Shown: piece after piece, positions 55,842-64,000 of the stretch
Position numbering within the stretch: the stretch's first letter is position 1
How the letters are laid out: every line of letters begins with the position of its first letter
Assembly (NCBI RefSeq): GCF_014201875.1
Contig: NZ_JACHFL010000005.1
Location: 310,001-374,000 of the forward strand
Origin: Deinococcus humi
Lineage (GTDB): Bacteria; Deinococcota; Deinococci; Deinococcales; Deinococcaceae
Direction of reading: 5' to 3'
Length of the DNA: 64,000 nucleotides
Translations under genes and position numbers: made by a program
The notes under the pieces: generated by a model
What the model saw: only the letters and a program-made list of their open reading frames with translations
Database searches by the model: none
Told to the model about the DNA's origin: nothing

Positions 55842-56924
55842 TCAGCGTACCGCCCTGTGCCGCAGGAGGAACGTCGTCTCCTCGTGGAACGCGACCCCAT
55901 CCTTCGTCGTGACGGTTCGCCTGTACTCCTTGCGGAGGTTGCCCTGTGCGTCCAGTTTGAAGTCCGTGATGGCGAGGCCCTTCACCTCCACATCGGGGAT
56001 CAGCTCGTAAAAGGTGATCGTCTCGTCCTCATGCAACTCGTCGAAGTCCCACTGGCTGTGCCACACTTCATCCGGGTCAACGGTAGGGCACCGCACCTCC
56101 ATCTGCACCTCCAGGTGGGGCTCGATGATCATCAGCACCGGATCGACGGCGCCGGTTCCGTCCAGCGGAGCGAGCAGATCATCCTGCACGCGCGTCTCGA
56201 GCTGGACATCCACGATGCCCAGTGGATGCGTCTCGTAGCCGAGCACGCTGTACGGACACGTCTGGTAGGACCCCTCGACGTGCTCCAGCTGCTGGGTGGG
56301 CACGATCTGGGCAGGTCTGGGGCGGGGGGTGGCCGAATAGAGCTTCACGGGCGCGGTGGCGCGCACCCGGTCTGCCATCCCGTCGTCCCGCCGAATGTAC
56401 GACGTGAACTCCAACTCGTACGTGCCGCAGTTCTCGGTCTTTTTCTTCATGCTCTTGATGCTGCCCGCGAAGTAGGGCGCCAGACGCGGGTTCTTCTCCA
56501 CCCACCGGATCCAGTACAGCATACCCGTCAGCGCGGAGCCGTCCGCGCCCAGACACCTCTGGTAGCCCCGGTTCACAGAACTTTCCACCCCCCTGGCGAT
56601 CAGGGACCAGCCCTCGTTGATCTGCGCCGTGAAGTTGCCGTTCAAGCCCGCGCGCTCGACCTCGGCGCGCCATCTGGTGAAGCGGGTCTGGGCGTCGTTG
56701 AGCGCGACGTCGCCCGACGACGCCTTCTGCAGCGGCGGGCGAACACTCGCGGCGTACTCGTCGCCAAGGGACTGGGCGGGTCCCTTGACCAGTGGGGCGA
56801 GCAGGTCACTCATGTTGTTCGGCGGGGTCAATGCGCTTTGTGCTGGGGGTGTGGTTGCCAGAGCGCTGGGGCCGAGGGCGAGCGTCAGCAGGGCGAGGGT
56901 CGAGCGTAGGGCGGGTCGGTTCAT
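55842..56924 (-). CDS. secreted protein of unknown function
   Basis: A 360-aa exported protein: Sec signal (1-23), then a region with helical character (SDLLAPLVKGPAQSLGDEYA), a central beta-rich segment (YELEFTSYIRRDDG), and the C-terminal DPDEVWHSQWDFDELHEDE, which is rich in acidic and aromatic residues. Four conserved-looking Cys residues may form disulfides. Start has AGGAGG at ideal distance. No family is recognised. Confidence 0.7.
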   Translation of the reverse strand: MNRPALRSTLALLTLALGPSALATTPPAQSALTPPNNMSDLLAPLVKGPAQSLGDEYAASVRPPLQKASSGDVALNDAQTRFTRWRAEVERAGLNGNFTAQINEGWSLIARGVESSVNRGYQRCLGADGSALTGMLYWIRWVEKNPRLAPYFAGSIKSMKKKTENCGTYELEFTSYIRRDDGMADRVRATAPVKLYSATPRPRPAQIVPTQQLEHVEGSYQTCPYSVLGYETHPLGIVDVQLETRVQDDLLAPLDGTGAVDPVLMIIEPHLEVQMEVRCPTVDPDEVWHSQWDFDELHEDETITFYELIPDVEVKGLAITDFKLDAQGNLRKEYRRTVTTKDGVAFHEETTFLLRHRAVR

Positions 56925-57117
56925 ATTAGGCCTCCTGGCGTGTTGCCCGGCACCTTAGGCGGGGCGGCGTGACAGGGGGATGTCGGGGCCTGGGGCGTGG
57001 CAGGGGAGCATCGCGCCCTGATCCGGCCTGCCATCATCCTGAAGTCACGCTCCTCCTCCTACTCTGAGGGCGCCGCGCCCGCCCACAATGTCCGGGCGAC
57101 GCGGAAAGGAGGAGCCC

Positions 57118-57315
57118 ATGAATCACGAACCCCCTGCGCACATCCCCGGTGTTCCCGATGGACGCGTGTACGTGCTGCGCATCTGGGAGGAACGCTCGAC
57201 GGGGTCGGTCGGCTGGCGCGCCTCGGTGCGGGAAAGCACGCACGGCGAGCGGTCCTACTTCGCCAGCATCGACGAGTGCCTGGAGTACCTGTACACCGAA
57301 TTCCTCCGGCGGTGA
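57118..57315 (+). CDS. 65-aa cytoplasmic protein
   Basis: Begins MNHEPPAHIPGVPDGRVYVL and contains RIWEERSTG and SIDECLEYLYTEFL. A strong AAGGAGGAG precedes the ATG at 57118. Compact and mixed in composition, likely folded. No family is recognised. It is followed by a terminator-like hairpin. Confidence 0.65.
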   Translation: MNHEPPAHIPGVPDGRVYVLRIWEERSTGSVGWRASVRESTHGERSYFASIDECLEYLYTEFLRR

Positions 57316-57340
57316 CCTCCAAGAAAGCCACCTGAGAGAA

Positions 57341-57386
57341 GGGGCTCCGCCGCCTGCGCGCGACGGTCGTGCCCCTCCCCTTTTGT
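57341..57386 (+). terminator. terminator-like hairpin after the 65-aa gene
   Basis: GGGGC (57341-57345) pairs with GCCCC (57371-57375), with an inner partly paired loop and TTTT at 57381-57384. Modest support. Confidence 0.4.
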
Positions 57387-57509
57387 GCTGCATTCAGGAA
57401 CGCCAGCTTAAGCGAGCTGCGACTTCACGGGCTCGCCCGACAGGGTGCTGTCCCCCCAGCGCCGTCCATTCAGGTTCGTGATCTTCCACGATGAATTTTG
57501 CTTCAGGCC

Positions 57510-57545
57510 AAAAAGCTGGCCGCGTGAGGTGATGCTCACGCGGCC
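57510..57545 (-). terminator. strong intrinsic terminator of the lipoprotein gene
   Basis: Minus-strand GGCCGCGTGAG-CATCAC-CTCACGCGGCC (57518-57545), an 11-bp perfect stem with a 6-base loop, followed by a T-run (57510-57514, AAAAA on the plus strand). It lies just past the lipoprotein stop. Confidence 0.85.
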
Positions 57546-57558
57546 ACCAGCAAGCGGT

Positions 57559-58503
57559 TTACTGGCTTCTATAAAAGAACAGACCCTCCTGCTTGCCGTT
57601 CTCGACGAGCACCATGGAGGAGCGGCCGTCACGCACACCCACACCCCAGCGGTACTCGTCGGGCTTGGGGTACCACGTCTTCTCGTAGCTTCTGGAGGGG
57701 TTGCAGGTGTCCTCGAACTTCTGGTGCGCGTTCGTTGCCGTGAACACCGCGCGGTCGCCCTGCACGGCCACCGTGCCCGTGTGGTACTTGAAGAAGTTGA
57801 TGGTGCAGCCGTACATCCTCGACTCGATGTAGGAACTGTAGATGAAGGTGCCGTCCGAGTGGATCTCGTACCACAGGCCCTGTCCGCCGGCCGGGCTCCA
57901 CGTGCCGTTCGCCGGATTGTAGTACCCGCCGCCGCTGGATCCCAGGGTGCTCCAGTTCCCCACCAGTTCTGCCGGGACAGCGGTGCGGGGAGCGTCCGCA
58001 GGTGGCCCGGCGTTGCCCGGCTCGTCGAAGGCCATCATGCTGATGTTCACTTTGGCGTTGGGTGGCCGCACCCGCCCCATGGTTTTCTGGTCGGGGCTGT
58101 ATACCCCGAACGCGTCCTCCGCGCCGAAGTGGTTCCTGGGCTCGTTGTCCTTCCAGGCGATCACGCTGTACTCGCCGTCAGGCAGGTCCGGCGTCGCGAA
58201 GGTGGCCTGCGCGCCGGAGGTCTCGACTTCAATGGCGCCCACCCCGTCCCAGTCACAGTCGTTGTTCACCACCGGGCAGATGAGCAGGTAGGTGCCCTGC
58301 ACGTTGCCGTTTTTGGGGGCGGTGAGGGTGCCGCTGATCGTCCGTCCTCCGGGCTGAGGCTGGGGCTGACCACCTGAGTTGTCGGGGGGCGTGCCTCCGC
58401 TGGAGGGAGGGGAAGGGGGAGTCGGGGTGGGAGTAGGGCCGCCACAGGCGGTCAGGAGGCTGAGGCTGAGGAGGAACGCGCTGGCAAGGATTCTTTTTTT
58501 CAT
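57559..58503 (-). CDS. lipoprotein, paralogue of the calcium-loop secreted protein
   Basis: A 314-aa lipoprotein with lipobox LTAC near residue 20 and a Pro/Gly-rich linker, then a beta module (GTLTAPKNGNVQGTYLLIC) followed by a C-terminal domain of about 140 aa (GNWSTLG to FFYRS) with paired Cys residues, the second in DTCNPS. Both parts are shared with the 473-aa protein at 58775-60196. The EF-hand-like loop seen there is not preserved here. Start ATG at 58503 with AGGAGA. Function unknown. Confidence 0.8.
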   Translation of the reverse strand: MKKRILASAFLLSLSLLTACGGPTPTPTPPSPPSSGGTPPDNSGGQPQPQPGGRTISGTLTAPKNGNVQGTYLLICPVVNNDCDWDGVGAIEVETSGAQATFATPDLPDGEYSVIAWKDNEPRNHFGAEDAFGVYSPDQKTMGRVRPPNAKVNISMMAFDEPGNAGPPADAPRTAVPAELVGNWSTLGSSGGGYYNPANGTWSPAGGQGLWYEIHSDGTFIYSSYIESRMYGCTINFFKYHTGTVAVQGDRAVFTATNAHQKFEDTCNPSRSYEKTWYPKPDEYRWGVGVRDGRSSMVLVENGKQEGLFFYRSQ

Positions 58504-58762
58504 GGCTTCTCCTGTGGCGGCCCCGGAGCGCCGCCGTTCGATGTGCACACTCACGGTAGGAAGCCTGGCCTGATACGAGGATGTTGCGGCGCGGTCTGGA
58601 AGCGGCAGGCCCTCAAGGCCGCCCAGCTCTCGGGGCAACACGGCGCCCAGGACTTTGCTGACCATTCGATATGGGCGCACCTTTCCCGGTCCACTCCACT
58701 GGACTGGAAGGACCATTCGGCAACGATGGGCGGGCAACATGCTCGTATCACGGCGCGCCCCG

Positions 58763-58768
58763 TAGCGT
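58763..58768 (+). promoter_or_regulatory. leaderless -10 box (TAGCGT) of the calcium-loop protein
   Basis: TAGCGT, six bases, then ATG at 58775. The same hexamer is the MerR -10 box. No ribosome binding site. Confidence 0.5.
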
Positions 58769-58774
58769 GCGCCC

Positions 58775-60196
58775 ATGACCCCGAGTTCTTTTCGGCCTAC
58801 CCTCCAGAACCGACCTGCTCGGCCTCCCGCTGGGACAGTGACCATCCCTGCCCGGCGCCGCCGACCCTTCGCCCGTCCGATCGCCGTGCTGGCCGCCGTG
58901 CTCGCCGCAAGTGCGGGCGCAGCGCCGCTGAAGGGCTCGGTCCACGTGCCGGGAAAGCATGATGTGCGCGGCACCTGGGTCATCGTGTGCGACCTCGACG
59001 CGCAGGGCGGCTGCATGGAGGGAACGCAGCAGTCGCAGCAGATCACCCGCCAGGACGGCAGCTCGGCATGGTTCACCTTCGAGGACGCTCCAGTCAGCCC
59101 GCGCGGCGTCGTGGCGTGGAAGGACGTGAACGGCAGCGGGACGCTCGACCGGGGAGACCTGTACGGCGCGTACTCCATTGATGGCCTGACGCCTGCGGAG
59201 GTGAGCGCACCGTATGAGGGAGCGGTCGTCTGGATGCGTGAACAGGACGGCGTGGCTGACCCCTTTCTGGGCGGCGCGGCGAGTCCGGCCTCCAATGCCA
59301 AAGCCAGGGCCGCCGCACTGGTCGGTGATCTGGGAACTCAGCCGCGCGGCGGCGGCTCGATGACGGGCACGGTGATCGTGCCGCTGGGCCACGACGTGCG
59401 CGGAGTTGTCGTGCTGGCGTGCCGCTTCGGGACGGACGACTGTTACGTGGCCACCCAGGTGAAACTCAGTGGCCGTCACGCCCGCTGGCGCCTCGACGGC
59501 CTCGCCGACGAGGGGCATCAACTCGTGGCGTGGGCCGATCTGAACGGCAACGGAGAAGTGGACGGCCCTGACCTGATGGGCACCTACCTCAACTCTGCCC
59601 GCGACAACTTCGCCCTTGTGCGCCCCGGCGCTGGGAACATCACCCTCTCTCTGGCGCCGAGCAGCGACCTCGCCACGCAGAACAAGCCGAGCCCCCGGCG
59701 TGGTCCCGCCCCGAACAGCATCTTCAAGACCACATCCCTTGCAAAGATCGCAGGACGCTGGACGACCCAGAATCGGGTCAGCCGTCTCACCCAGGGCTTC
59801 ACGACGGGCACGGTGTTCGGCGGCGCAACCGTACAAGCGGGGTGGGACTGGACGCCCACGCAGGTCAGGCAGGACGTGGATCTGTTGATCCGTCCGGACG
59901 GAACGTTCCGGTCCGTCACCTTCACGCAGGACTTTCAGAGCGAGAACTGCGCGACGCTGACCACCGTCGAGCGGGTGGGAAAAGTGGGCCTGTCGGGCGC
60001 GAAGCTGAGCTTCCAGGTGACGCGCGGCGCCTTCCGGGAGATCGACACCTGCCAACCGAGCTTCAACCGCTGGGGCCCTCTGCCGGAAGCGAAAGAAACG
60101 CAGCTGGTCGGCCTGCAAAAGGGACCGGGAGGCGCGCCCGAGCTGGTGATCCGGGCGGGTGGCTCGCAGAACGATCTGTACTTCCGCAAGGAGTGA
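58775..60196 (+). CDS. secreted protein with two modules carrying dockerin/EF-hand-like calcium loops
   Basis: A 473-aa exported protein; the N-terminus is longer than usual before the hydrophobic signal (about 35-50). Module A (about 52-155) begins KGSVHVPGKHDVRGTWVIVC and module B (about 198-290) begins TGTVIVPLGHDVRGVVVLAC. Each holds a calcium-type loop: DVNGSGTLDRGD in A and DLNGNGEVDGPD in B, matching the DxNxxGxxDxxD pattern of EF-hands and dockerins. The C-terminal domain (about 325-473), with GRWTTQN, DTCQPS and LYFRKE, is shared with the lipoprotein at 57559. Divergent from that lipoprotein. Calcium binding is inferred from the loops. Confidence 0.8.
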   Translation: MTPSSFRPTLQNRPARPPAGTVTIPARRRRPFARPIAVLAAVLAASAGAAPLKGSVHVPGKHDVRGTWVIVCDLDAQGGCMEGTQQSQQITRQDGSSAWFTFEDAPVSPRGVVAWKDVNGSGTLDRGDLYGAYSIDGLTPAEVSAPYEGAVVWMREQDGVADPFLGGAASPASNAKARAAALVGDLGTQPRGGGSMTGTVIVPLGHDVRGVVVLACRFGTDDCYVATQVKLSGRHARWRLDGLADEGHQLVAWADLNGNGEVDGPDLMGTYLNSARDNFALVRPGAGNITLSLAPSSDLATQNKPSPRRGPAPNSIFKTTSLAKIAGRWTTQNRVSRLTQGFTTGTVFGGATVQAGWDWTPTQVRQDVDLLIRPDGTFRSVTFTQDFQSENCATLTTVERVGKVGLSGAKLSFQVTRGAFREIDTCQPSFNRWGPLPEAKETQLVGLQKGPGGAPELVIRAGGSQNDLYFRKE

Positions 60197-60310
60197 CGCT
60201 CTTCCGTTCGGCTGGACCCAGCCCTGACCTGTCGGAGAGAGCCGTGACCTGCAGCGTCCTGCCGAACCTCTGCTCAAACGTGGTCAAGGTTGACCACCCG
60301 CAGTTCCGCT

Positions 60311-60700
60311 TCACAGGCGTCCGTCCACGAAAGCACTCCTGGCGTCGTTGCCCATCCCTTCGGGCACGAGGGTGTCCTTGTCGCGCAGATCGTTCATCAG
60401 CGCCGCTCCTGTTCTTGAAGATGCAGGCGCCATACGCTCCCGGCAGCCCGTAGCTGGCAGAGGCGTTGGACAGGTCCATCAGGGAGCCAAACCTGCCGTT
60501 GCCGATGTTCCTCGGGGCCGCCAAGAAAAAGCCGTCCCAGGTGGGTGCGGCCGGCACCAGTTTCTTGTTGGAGATCAGCGCCAGGGCCTCGGCGAACATG
60601 GACAGACCAAACACCTTGCCCTGACACGTCATGGCGCTCACCGCCGTCCTGTCCAGATTCGACCTGGAGACCACGCAACGGGCGGCGCAACCGCGTTCAA
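60311..60700 (-). pseudogene. maltose-type binding protein (malE) fragment
   Basis: Minus-strand reading: SNLDRTAVSAMTCQGKVFGL, MFAEALALISNKKLVPAAPT and LMDLSNASASYGLPGAYG, then a frameshift to LMNDLRDKDTLVPEGMGND and SAFVDGRL. These match the middle of MalE-type solute-binding proteins in order. The N-terminus, the C-terminus and part of the centre are missing. A dead fragment with no transport genes nearby. Confidence 0.65.
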
Positions 60701-60767
60701 GAATGCCTGAGTCTCACGAGAGGGAAAGGGAGCCAGGAAGCATCTGACCCCTCATCACCGCGTCACC

Positions 60768-61148
60768 CTACTTCAAGACCTGACCAGAGCCGGATGATGC
60801 CATGATCTGGCGAAGATCCTCGGCCGCGTTCAGTCCCTTGACGACATAGCCCCTGGCGCCCAAGTGCCTCGCCCGTGTGGCCAGCTCGCCGTCTGCCAGC
60901 CCGCTCAGGACCACCACGGCAGCTTCCTGCGCCAGAGTGAGTGCGCGGGCAAGCAGTTCCAGGCCCAGGCCGTCTGGCAGGTCCAGATCCAGCAGCAGCA
61001 CGTCAAAACATCCCCCAGGCCAGCGCTGGCCCGCTTCCGCAAAGGTCGTCACGTGTTCTACCGTCCAGTCCATGCCAGCCAGCTCCAGCACTTCCCACAG
61101 CAGCTGTGCGTCGGCCTCGTGATCCTCGATGAGGAGGGCCCGGGTCAT
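60768..61148 (-). CDS. single-domain response regulator
   Basis: A 126-aa receiver domain: acidic pocket Glu8-Asp9, phospho-acceptor Asp54 (LLLDLDLPDG) and conserved Lys104 (YVVKG). No output domain, so it relays to other proteins. Its start overlaps the kinase stop (ATGA), so it is coupled to the kinase and is its likely partner. Resembles the Rcp1/CheY-like receivers found next to phytochrome-like kinases. Confidence 0.92.
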   Translation of the reverse strand: MTRALLIEDHEADAQLLWEVLELAGMDWTVEHVTTFAEAGQRWPGGCFDVLLLDLDLPDGLGLELLARALTLAQEAAVVVLSGLADGELATRARHLGARGYVVKGLNAAEDLRQIMASSGSGQVLK

Positions 61149-63436
61149 GACCCCTCCGCAGGCAGACTGACCTGGAAGGTGGTGCCGTGTCCAGGCGTGC
61201 TCTCCAGCCACACCCGGCCCCCATGACGTTCCACGATCTTGCGCGCGATGGCCAGGCCCATTCCGCTGCCCTCGTAGGTCTCGCGGGTATGCAGCCGCTG
61301 GAAGATGGTAAAGATGCGCTCGAAGTAGTCCGGAGCGATCCCAATGCCGTTGTCCGCGATCCGCACGGTGACGTATGAGCCGTGCTCCTGCGCTACGATC
61401 TGCACGTCCGGCGCCCGCTCGGGGTGGTGGAATTTGAGGGCGTTGCCTATCAGGTTCTGAAAGAGCTGGCGCAGCTGGGTGGCGTCACCCGGCACCGTGG
61501 GCAGTGGCCCGACGACAACCCGCGCGCCCGTCTGGTCTACCTGGGCCTGCAGGTCCTGCAGAACCTGCTCCATCAGTACCCTGAGATCCACCGGTCTGTG
61601 CTGCATCGGCGCGGAGCCCACCCGCGAGAAGGCCAGCAGATCCTGTAACAGCGTGCCCATCCGCGCAGTCGCGTCCCCGATGAACTGGATATAGCTATCG
61701 GCCCGCTCATCAAGCTGTCCGCCGTAGCGCCGCGACAGGAGCTGCGAGAAGCTGGTGATGGTCCGGAGCGGCTCTTGCAGGTCATGCGAGGCCACGTAGG
61801 CGAACTGCGCGAGTTCCGCGTTGCTGCGCTCCAATTCCTCGGTGCGCCGCGCCAGGGCGAAGACGCTCTGGGCACGCTCCAGCGTCAGGCCCAGGCTGTG
61901 GACTGCCGTGACCAGCAAGGCCTTGTCGGCCGCATCCCAGCGCCGCTCGTTGAACAACGGCACATTGAAAATGCCGATCACCCGGCCCCCCACCATCACG
62001 GGCAGACAGGCTGCCGCGCGCAGGTGGCCCGCCACTTCCGGATCGATGTCGGTGTCCGGCGCATAGGCCTCGATGAAGTACGGTTCCAGGGTCTGGGTAC
62101 AGTGATCCAGGGTGGGCGTCCGGCCCACCGGGAAGCCGGCGTCGATGGCCTGCTGGAGGGCCGGGTTGCCCACGTCGCCCACCTGCACCTGAGCGCGCCA
62201 TCTCCCCTCCACGTTCTCGAAGTAGGCGGCGTAGCCGGGCGGCAGCAGCGAGAGCACCAGATGCTGCGTGCGCTGCACTAGGGTCAGGTGATCGCCGCCT
62301 CCGACCAGATCGCCCGAGAGCCGTGCGACCCCCTCCAGCGCCTGCGTGCGGGCCAGCAATTCGGCGTTCTGAGCGGCGAGCCGCCGGGCGGTCTCGGTCC
62401 GCTCCAGGGCCAGCCCCAGACTGCGGCCCACGGCACGGAAGACCGCCTGATGATGGGGGGACCAGTGTGGCTGGTCCTTGACGCCCAGCGCAAACATCGC
62501 CTGGAGGGTGCCTTCCATGCTGAGCGGATAAACCGCCACGCTCTGATACGCCTCTGTCTGCGCGAACTGCTCGACCTCAGGATTCCAGCCTTCGACGAAG
62601 ACCGGTTCGCCCGTCCGCATGGCCTCTGCGAAAAGTGGGGTGTCCAGCGGCATCCCGGCCTGAATGGCGCCCAGCAAACCCGGATTGGCCTCCAGATCAT
62701 CGGTGTGGACCTTGGCCCGCCACCGGCCACTCTCCAGCGCGTAGTAGACGCTGGTGCAGCCGGGAAAGAGCACGCCCAACATATCCACGACCCGCCCGGA
62801 CAGCACCAGCACGTCCGTCTCGGTGTCGGCCAGTTCGGAGAACTGAACGAAGGCCTCAAGCTCGGCGGCGCGGCCCTGCGCCTGCCGTTCCAGGGTCCTG
62901 GAGAGCTGCGTGCGCTCCAGCGCCAGGGCACACTGCCCGGCCAGGGTTCGCAGGAAGTACTCCTCGTCCGGGGTGAATTCATGGGGCGCTTCAAAGTCCA
63001 GCACGATCACGCCCAGCGGACGACCCCCTTCCACCATCGGCAGGACCGCGTTGGCGACGGCGGCCACACCGCCTGTCCGGGCTTCGAGGTCCGGGTACGC
63101 GGCGACCAGCTCGCCGGCCTTGCGAAAGAACAGCGGAGTATTCGAGCGCAACGCATCTGGACTGGGCCTGTGACCTTCTAGGTCGCCGTCCTGCCAGATG
63201 CTGGCGGTGTCCTGACCCTTGCGAGCCGTGACGTGAAGCCGCCCTCCCTGAACAATCAAGACCGTGCCGGAGATGGCGTTCAGGGCCGTCAGCCCATCGT
63301 TGAGAATAATATCGAAGACCTCGTTCGGCTGACGGACCGCCGCCAGGGCCTGCGTCACGCGCAGAAGGTGTGCGAGCAGGTACACGGCGTCCGGCGCTCC
63401 CAGCTGGGGCGAGTTCAGTAGGGAGAGGTCCATCAT
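61145..63436 (-). CDS. multi-GAF histidine kinase
   Basis: A 763-aa soluble kinase. Three GAF-like domains (about 35-180, 200-350 and 375-525), a linker [18 protein letters not shown], phospho-acceptor His551, and a HATPase domain with DNGIGIAPD and GSGMGLAIA near 680-720. No membrane segment. Closely related to the kinase at 6056-9208 in linker and core. Start ATG at 63436 (63433 is also possible); a longer frame to 63577 lacks signals. TACACT lies eleven bases upstream. The chromophore-binding Cys of phytochromes was not recognised. Confidence 0.9.
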   Translation of the reverse strand: MMDLSLLNSPQLGAPDAVYLLAHLLRVTQALAAVRQPNEVFDIILNDGLTALNAISGTVLIVQGGRLHVTARKGQDTASIWQDGDLEGHRPSPDALRSNTPLFFRKAGELVAAYPDLEARTGGVAAVANAVLPMVEGGRPLGVIVLDFEAPHEFTPDEEYFLRTLAGQCALALERTQLSRTLERQAQGRAAELEAFVQFSELADTETDVLVLSGRVVDMLGVLFPGCTSVYYALESGRWRAKVHTDDLEANPGLLGAIQAGMPLDTPLFAEAMRTGEPVFVEGWNPEVEQFAQTEAYQSVAVYPLSMEGTLQAMFALGVKDQPHWSPHHQAVFRAVGRSLGLALERTETARRLAAQNAELLARTQALEGVARLSGDLVGGGDHLTLVQRTQHLVLSLLPPGYAAYFENVEGRWRAQVQVGDVGNPALQQAIDAGFPVGRTPTLDHCTQTLEPYFIEAYAPDTDIDPEVAGHLRAAACLPVMVGGRVIGIFNVPLFNERRWDAADKALLVTAVHSLGLTLERAQSVFALARRTEELERSNAELAQFAYVASHDLQEPLRTITSFSQLLSRRYGGQLDERADSYIQFIGDATARMGTLLQDLLAFSRVGSAPMQHRPVDLRVLMEQVLQDLQAQVDQTGARVVVGPLPTVPGDATQLRQLFQNLIGNALKFHHPERAPDVQIVAQEHGSYVTVRIADNGIGIAPDYFERIFTIFQRLHTRETYEGSGMGLAIARKIVERHGGRVWLESTPGHGTTFQVSLPAEGS

Positions 63437-63732
63437 GGCTACCGGGCAGTGTAGGCGCTCAGGTGCGGAGCTTGTGTGGGCGTGAGGCTCCAGACAGGCG
63501 GAGTAATGGGGAGGGGTGGCACTCTCCTTTAGGAACAGCCGGATGAACGTCATCAGACGTGTGTCTGTTCCGGTCACCGCGTCAGGCCATGCTGATGCTC
63601 GCCAGACTGCGCCTGCGCACCTTGAGCTGAACGTTCAGGCATCTCAGTGCTCAGGTGAGCAGGTCTATCCCTCCCCGCGTCACGTCTGGCCTGAACACCG
63701 CGCTCTCAATCCAGGCGCGGCAGGACCGCCCC
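63437..63732. other. gap between the kinase and the DeoR gene
   Basis: About 295 bases with no supported gene; holds the kinase promoter region. Confidence 0.4.
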
Positions 63733-64000
63733 CTAACCCACCGCTCTTTCCAGCCGTGCTGGGCTGTCGGCCTCAATCACCTGCGCGCCCACGGCCCCAA
63801 AAGCAAGTTTTGCTTCCGCCGGGGCGCAGTCGGTGATCCAGGCACTCACGTCAGCCAGCGCCGCGAAGGTGGCGAATCCGGCGTGACCCCACTTGCTGTG
63901 GTCCGCGATCAACAGGCTCCGCTGCGCGCGGCGCATGATCGCCGCCTTCTGCTGGGCCTCGACCAGGTTACTGTTGGTCAGGCCGCGTCCGGGGTCAATG
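63733..64000 (-). CDS. DeoR-family regulator, C-terminal part
   Basis: The visible 89 codons end a DeoR-type sugar-phosphate-sensing regulator: [17 protein letters not shown] followed by [19 protein letters not shown], matching the C-terminal sensor domain that closes on a phosphosugar. The N-terminal helix-turn-helix lies beyond the window. Stop at 63733-63735. DeoR proteins usually repress sugar operons; the target is not visible. Confidence 0.8.
   Translation of the reverse strand, partial: IDPGRGLTNSNLVEAQQKAAIMRRAQRSLLIADHSKWGHAGFATFAALADVSAWITDCAPAEAKLAFGAVGAQVIEADSPARLERAVG

Noticed and set aside
58748..60277. 509-aa minus-strand open frame
   Set aside because: Antisense to the calcium-loop secreted protein, which has a signal peptide and recognisable repeats.
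1..64000. CRISPR array, tRNA, rRNA or prophage
   Set aside because: No regularly spaced repeats, tRNA-like cloverleaf or phage genes were seen by eye.

Overview
The window reads as a chromosome or megaplasmid segment of a Deinococcus-like bacterium. It has high G+C, very long GAF-rich histidine kinases, a caa3-type oxidase, unimodular QueF, and several genes with a -10 box 5-7 bases before the start codon and no Shine-Dalgarno sequence (leaderless promoters, known to be common in Deinococcus). The genus is an inference; no rRNA or tRNA gene was seen.

Layout. 1-5559 (minus): a YtfQRT/YjfF-type sugar ABC transporter followed by a PhyH-family dioxygenase cut by the window edge. 6056-9208: a 1050-aa GAF histidine kinase. 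9673-11315: an FAD disulfide oxidoreductase with a 54-aa membrane protein, beside a dead thioredoxin gene. 12178-18894: an APC-family permease, a small helical protein, a MerR regulator with a classic 19-bp-spacer promoter, queF and the queuosine-precursor transporter, and an MBL-fold hydrolase. 19002-30776 (minus): a tightly packed respiratory operon with caa3 oxidase subunit II, a fused subunit I+III, CtaG, a cytochrome c, a Tat-exported small subunit with its GMC flavoprotein, a cupredoxin-like lipoprotein, and a PQQ dehydrogenase with an N-terminal heme domain. A MarR-GNAT fusion is transcribed divergently.

32396-36496: a surface-polysaccharide patch (flippase, GT2, GT4), partly AT-rich and flanked by transposase debris. 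37695-45847: a dead LuxR gene, a DUF4242 protein, a LuxR-type AAA ATPase regulator, a GreA-like factor, an MFS transporter, a HAD phosphatase, a homocysteine S-methyltransferase and an SDR. 46040-60196: two tandem BTAD/SARP-type AAA regulators followed by a run of secreted proteins and lipoproteins of unknown function. 60311-64000: a malE fragment, a response regulator overlapping a multi-GAF kinase, and the end of a DeoR regulator.

How the parts fit. The respiratory operon appears to route electrons from two periplasmic dehydrogenases through cytochrome c to the oxidase encoded in the same transcript. The SARP pair with its secreted neighbours is the best candidate for an undescribed system; it includes two paralogous secreted proteins, one with EF-hand/dockerin-like calcium loops. 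Both readings are inferences from gene order and motifs.
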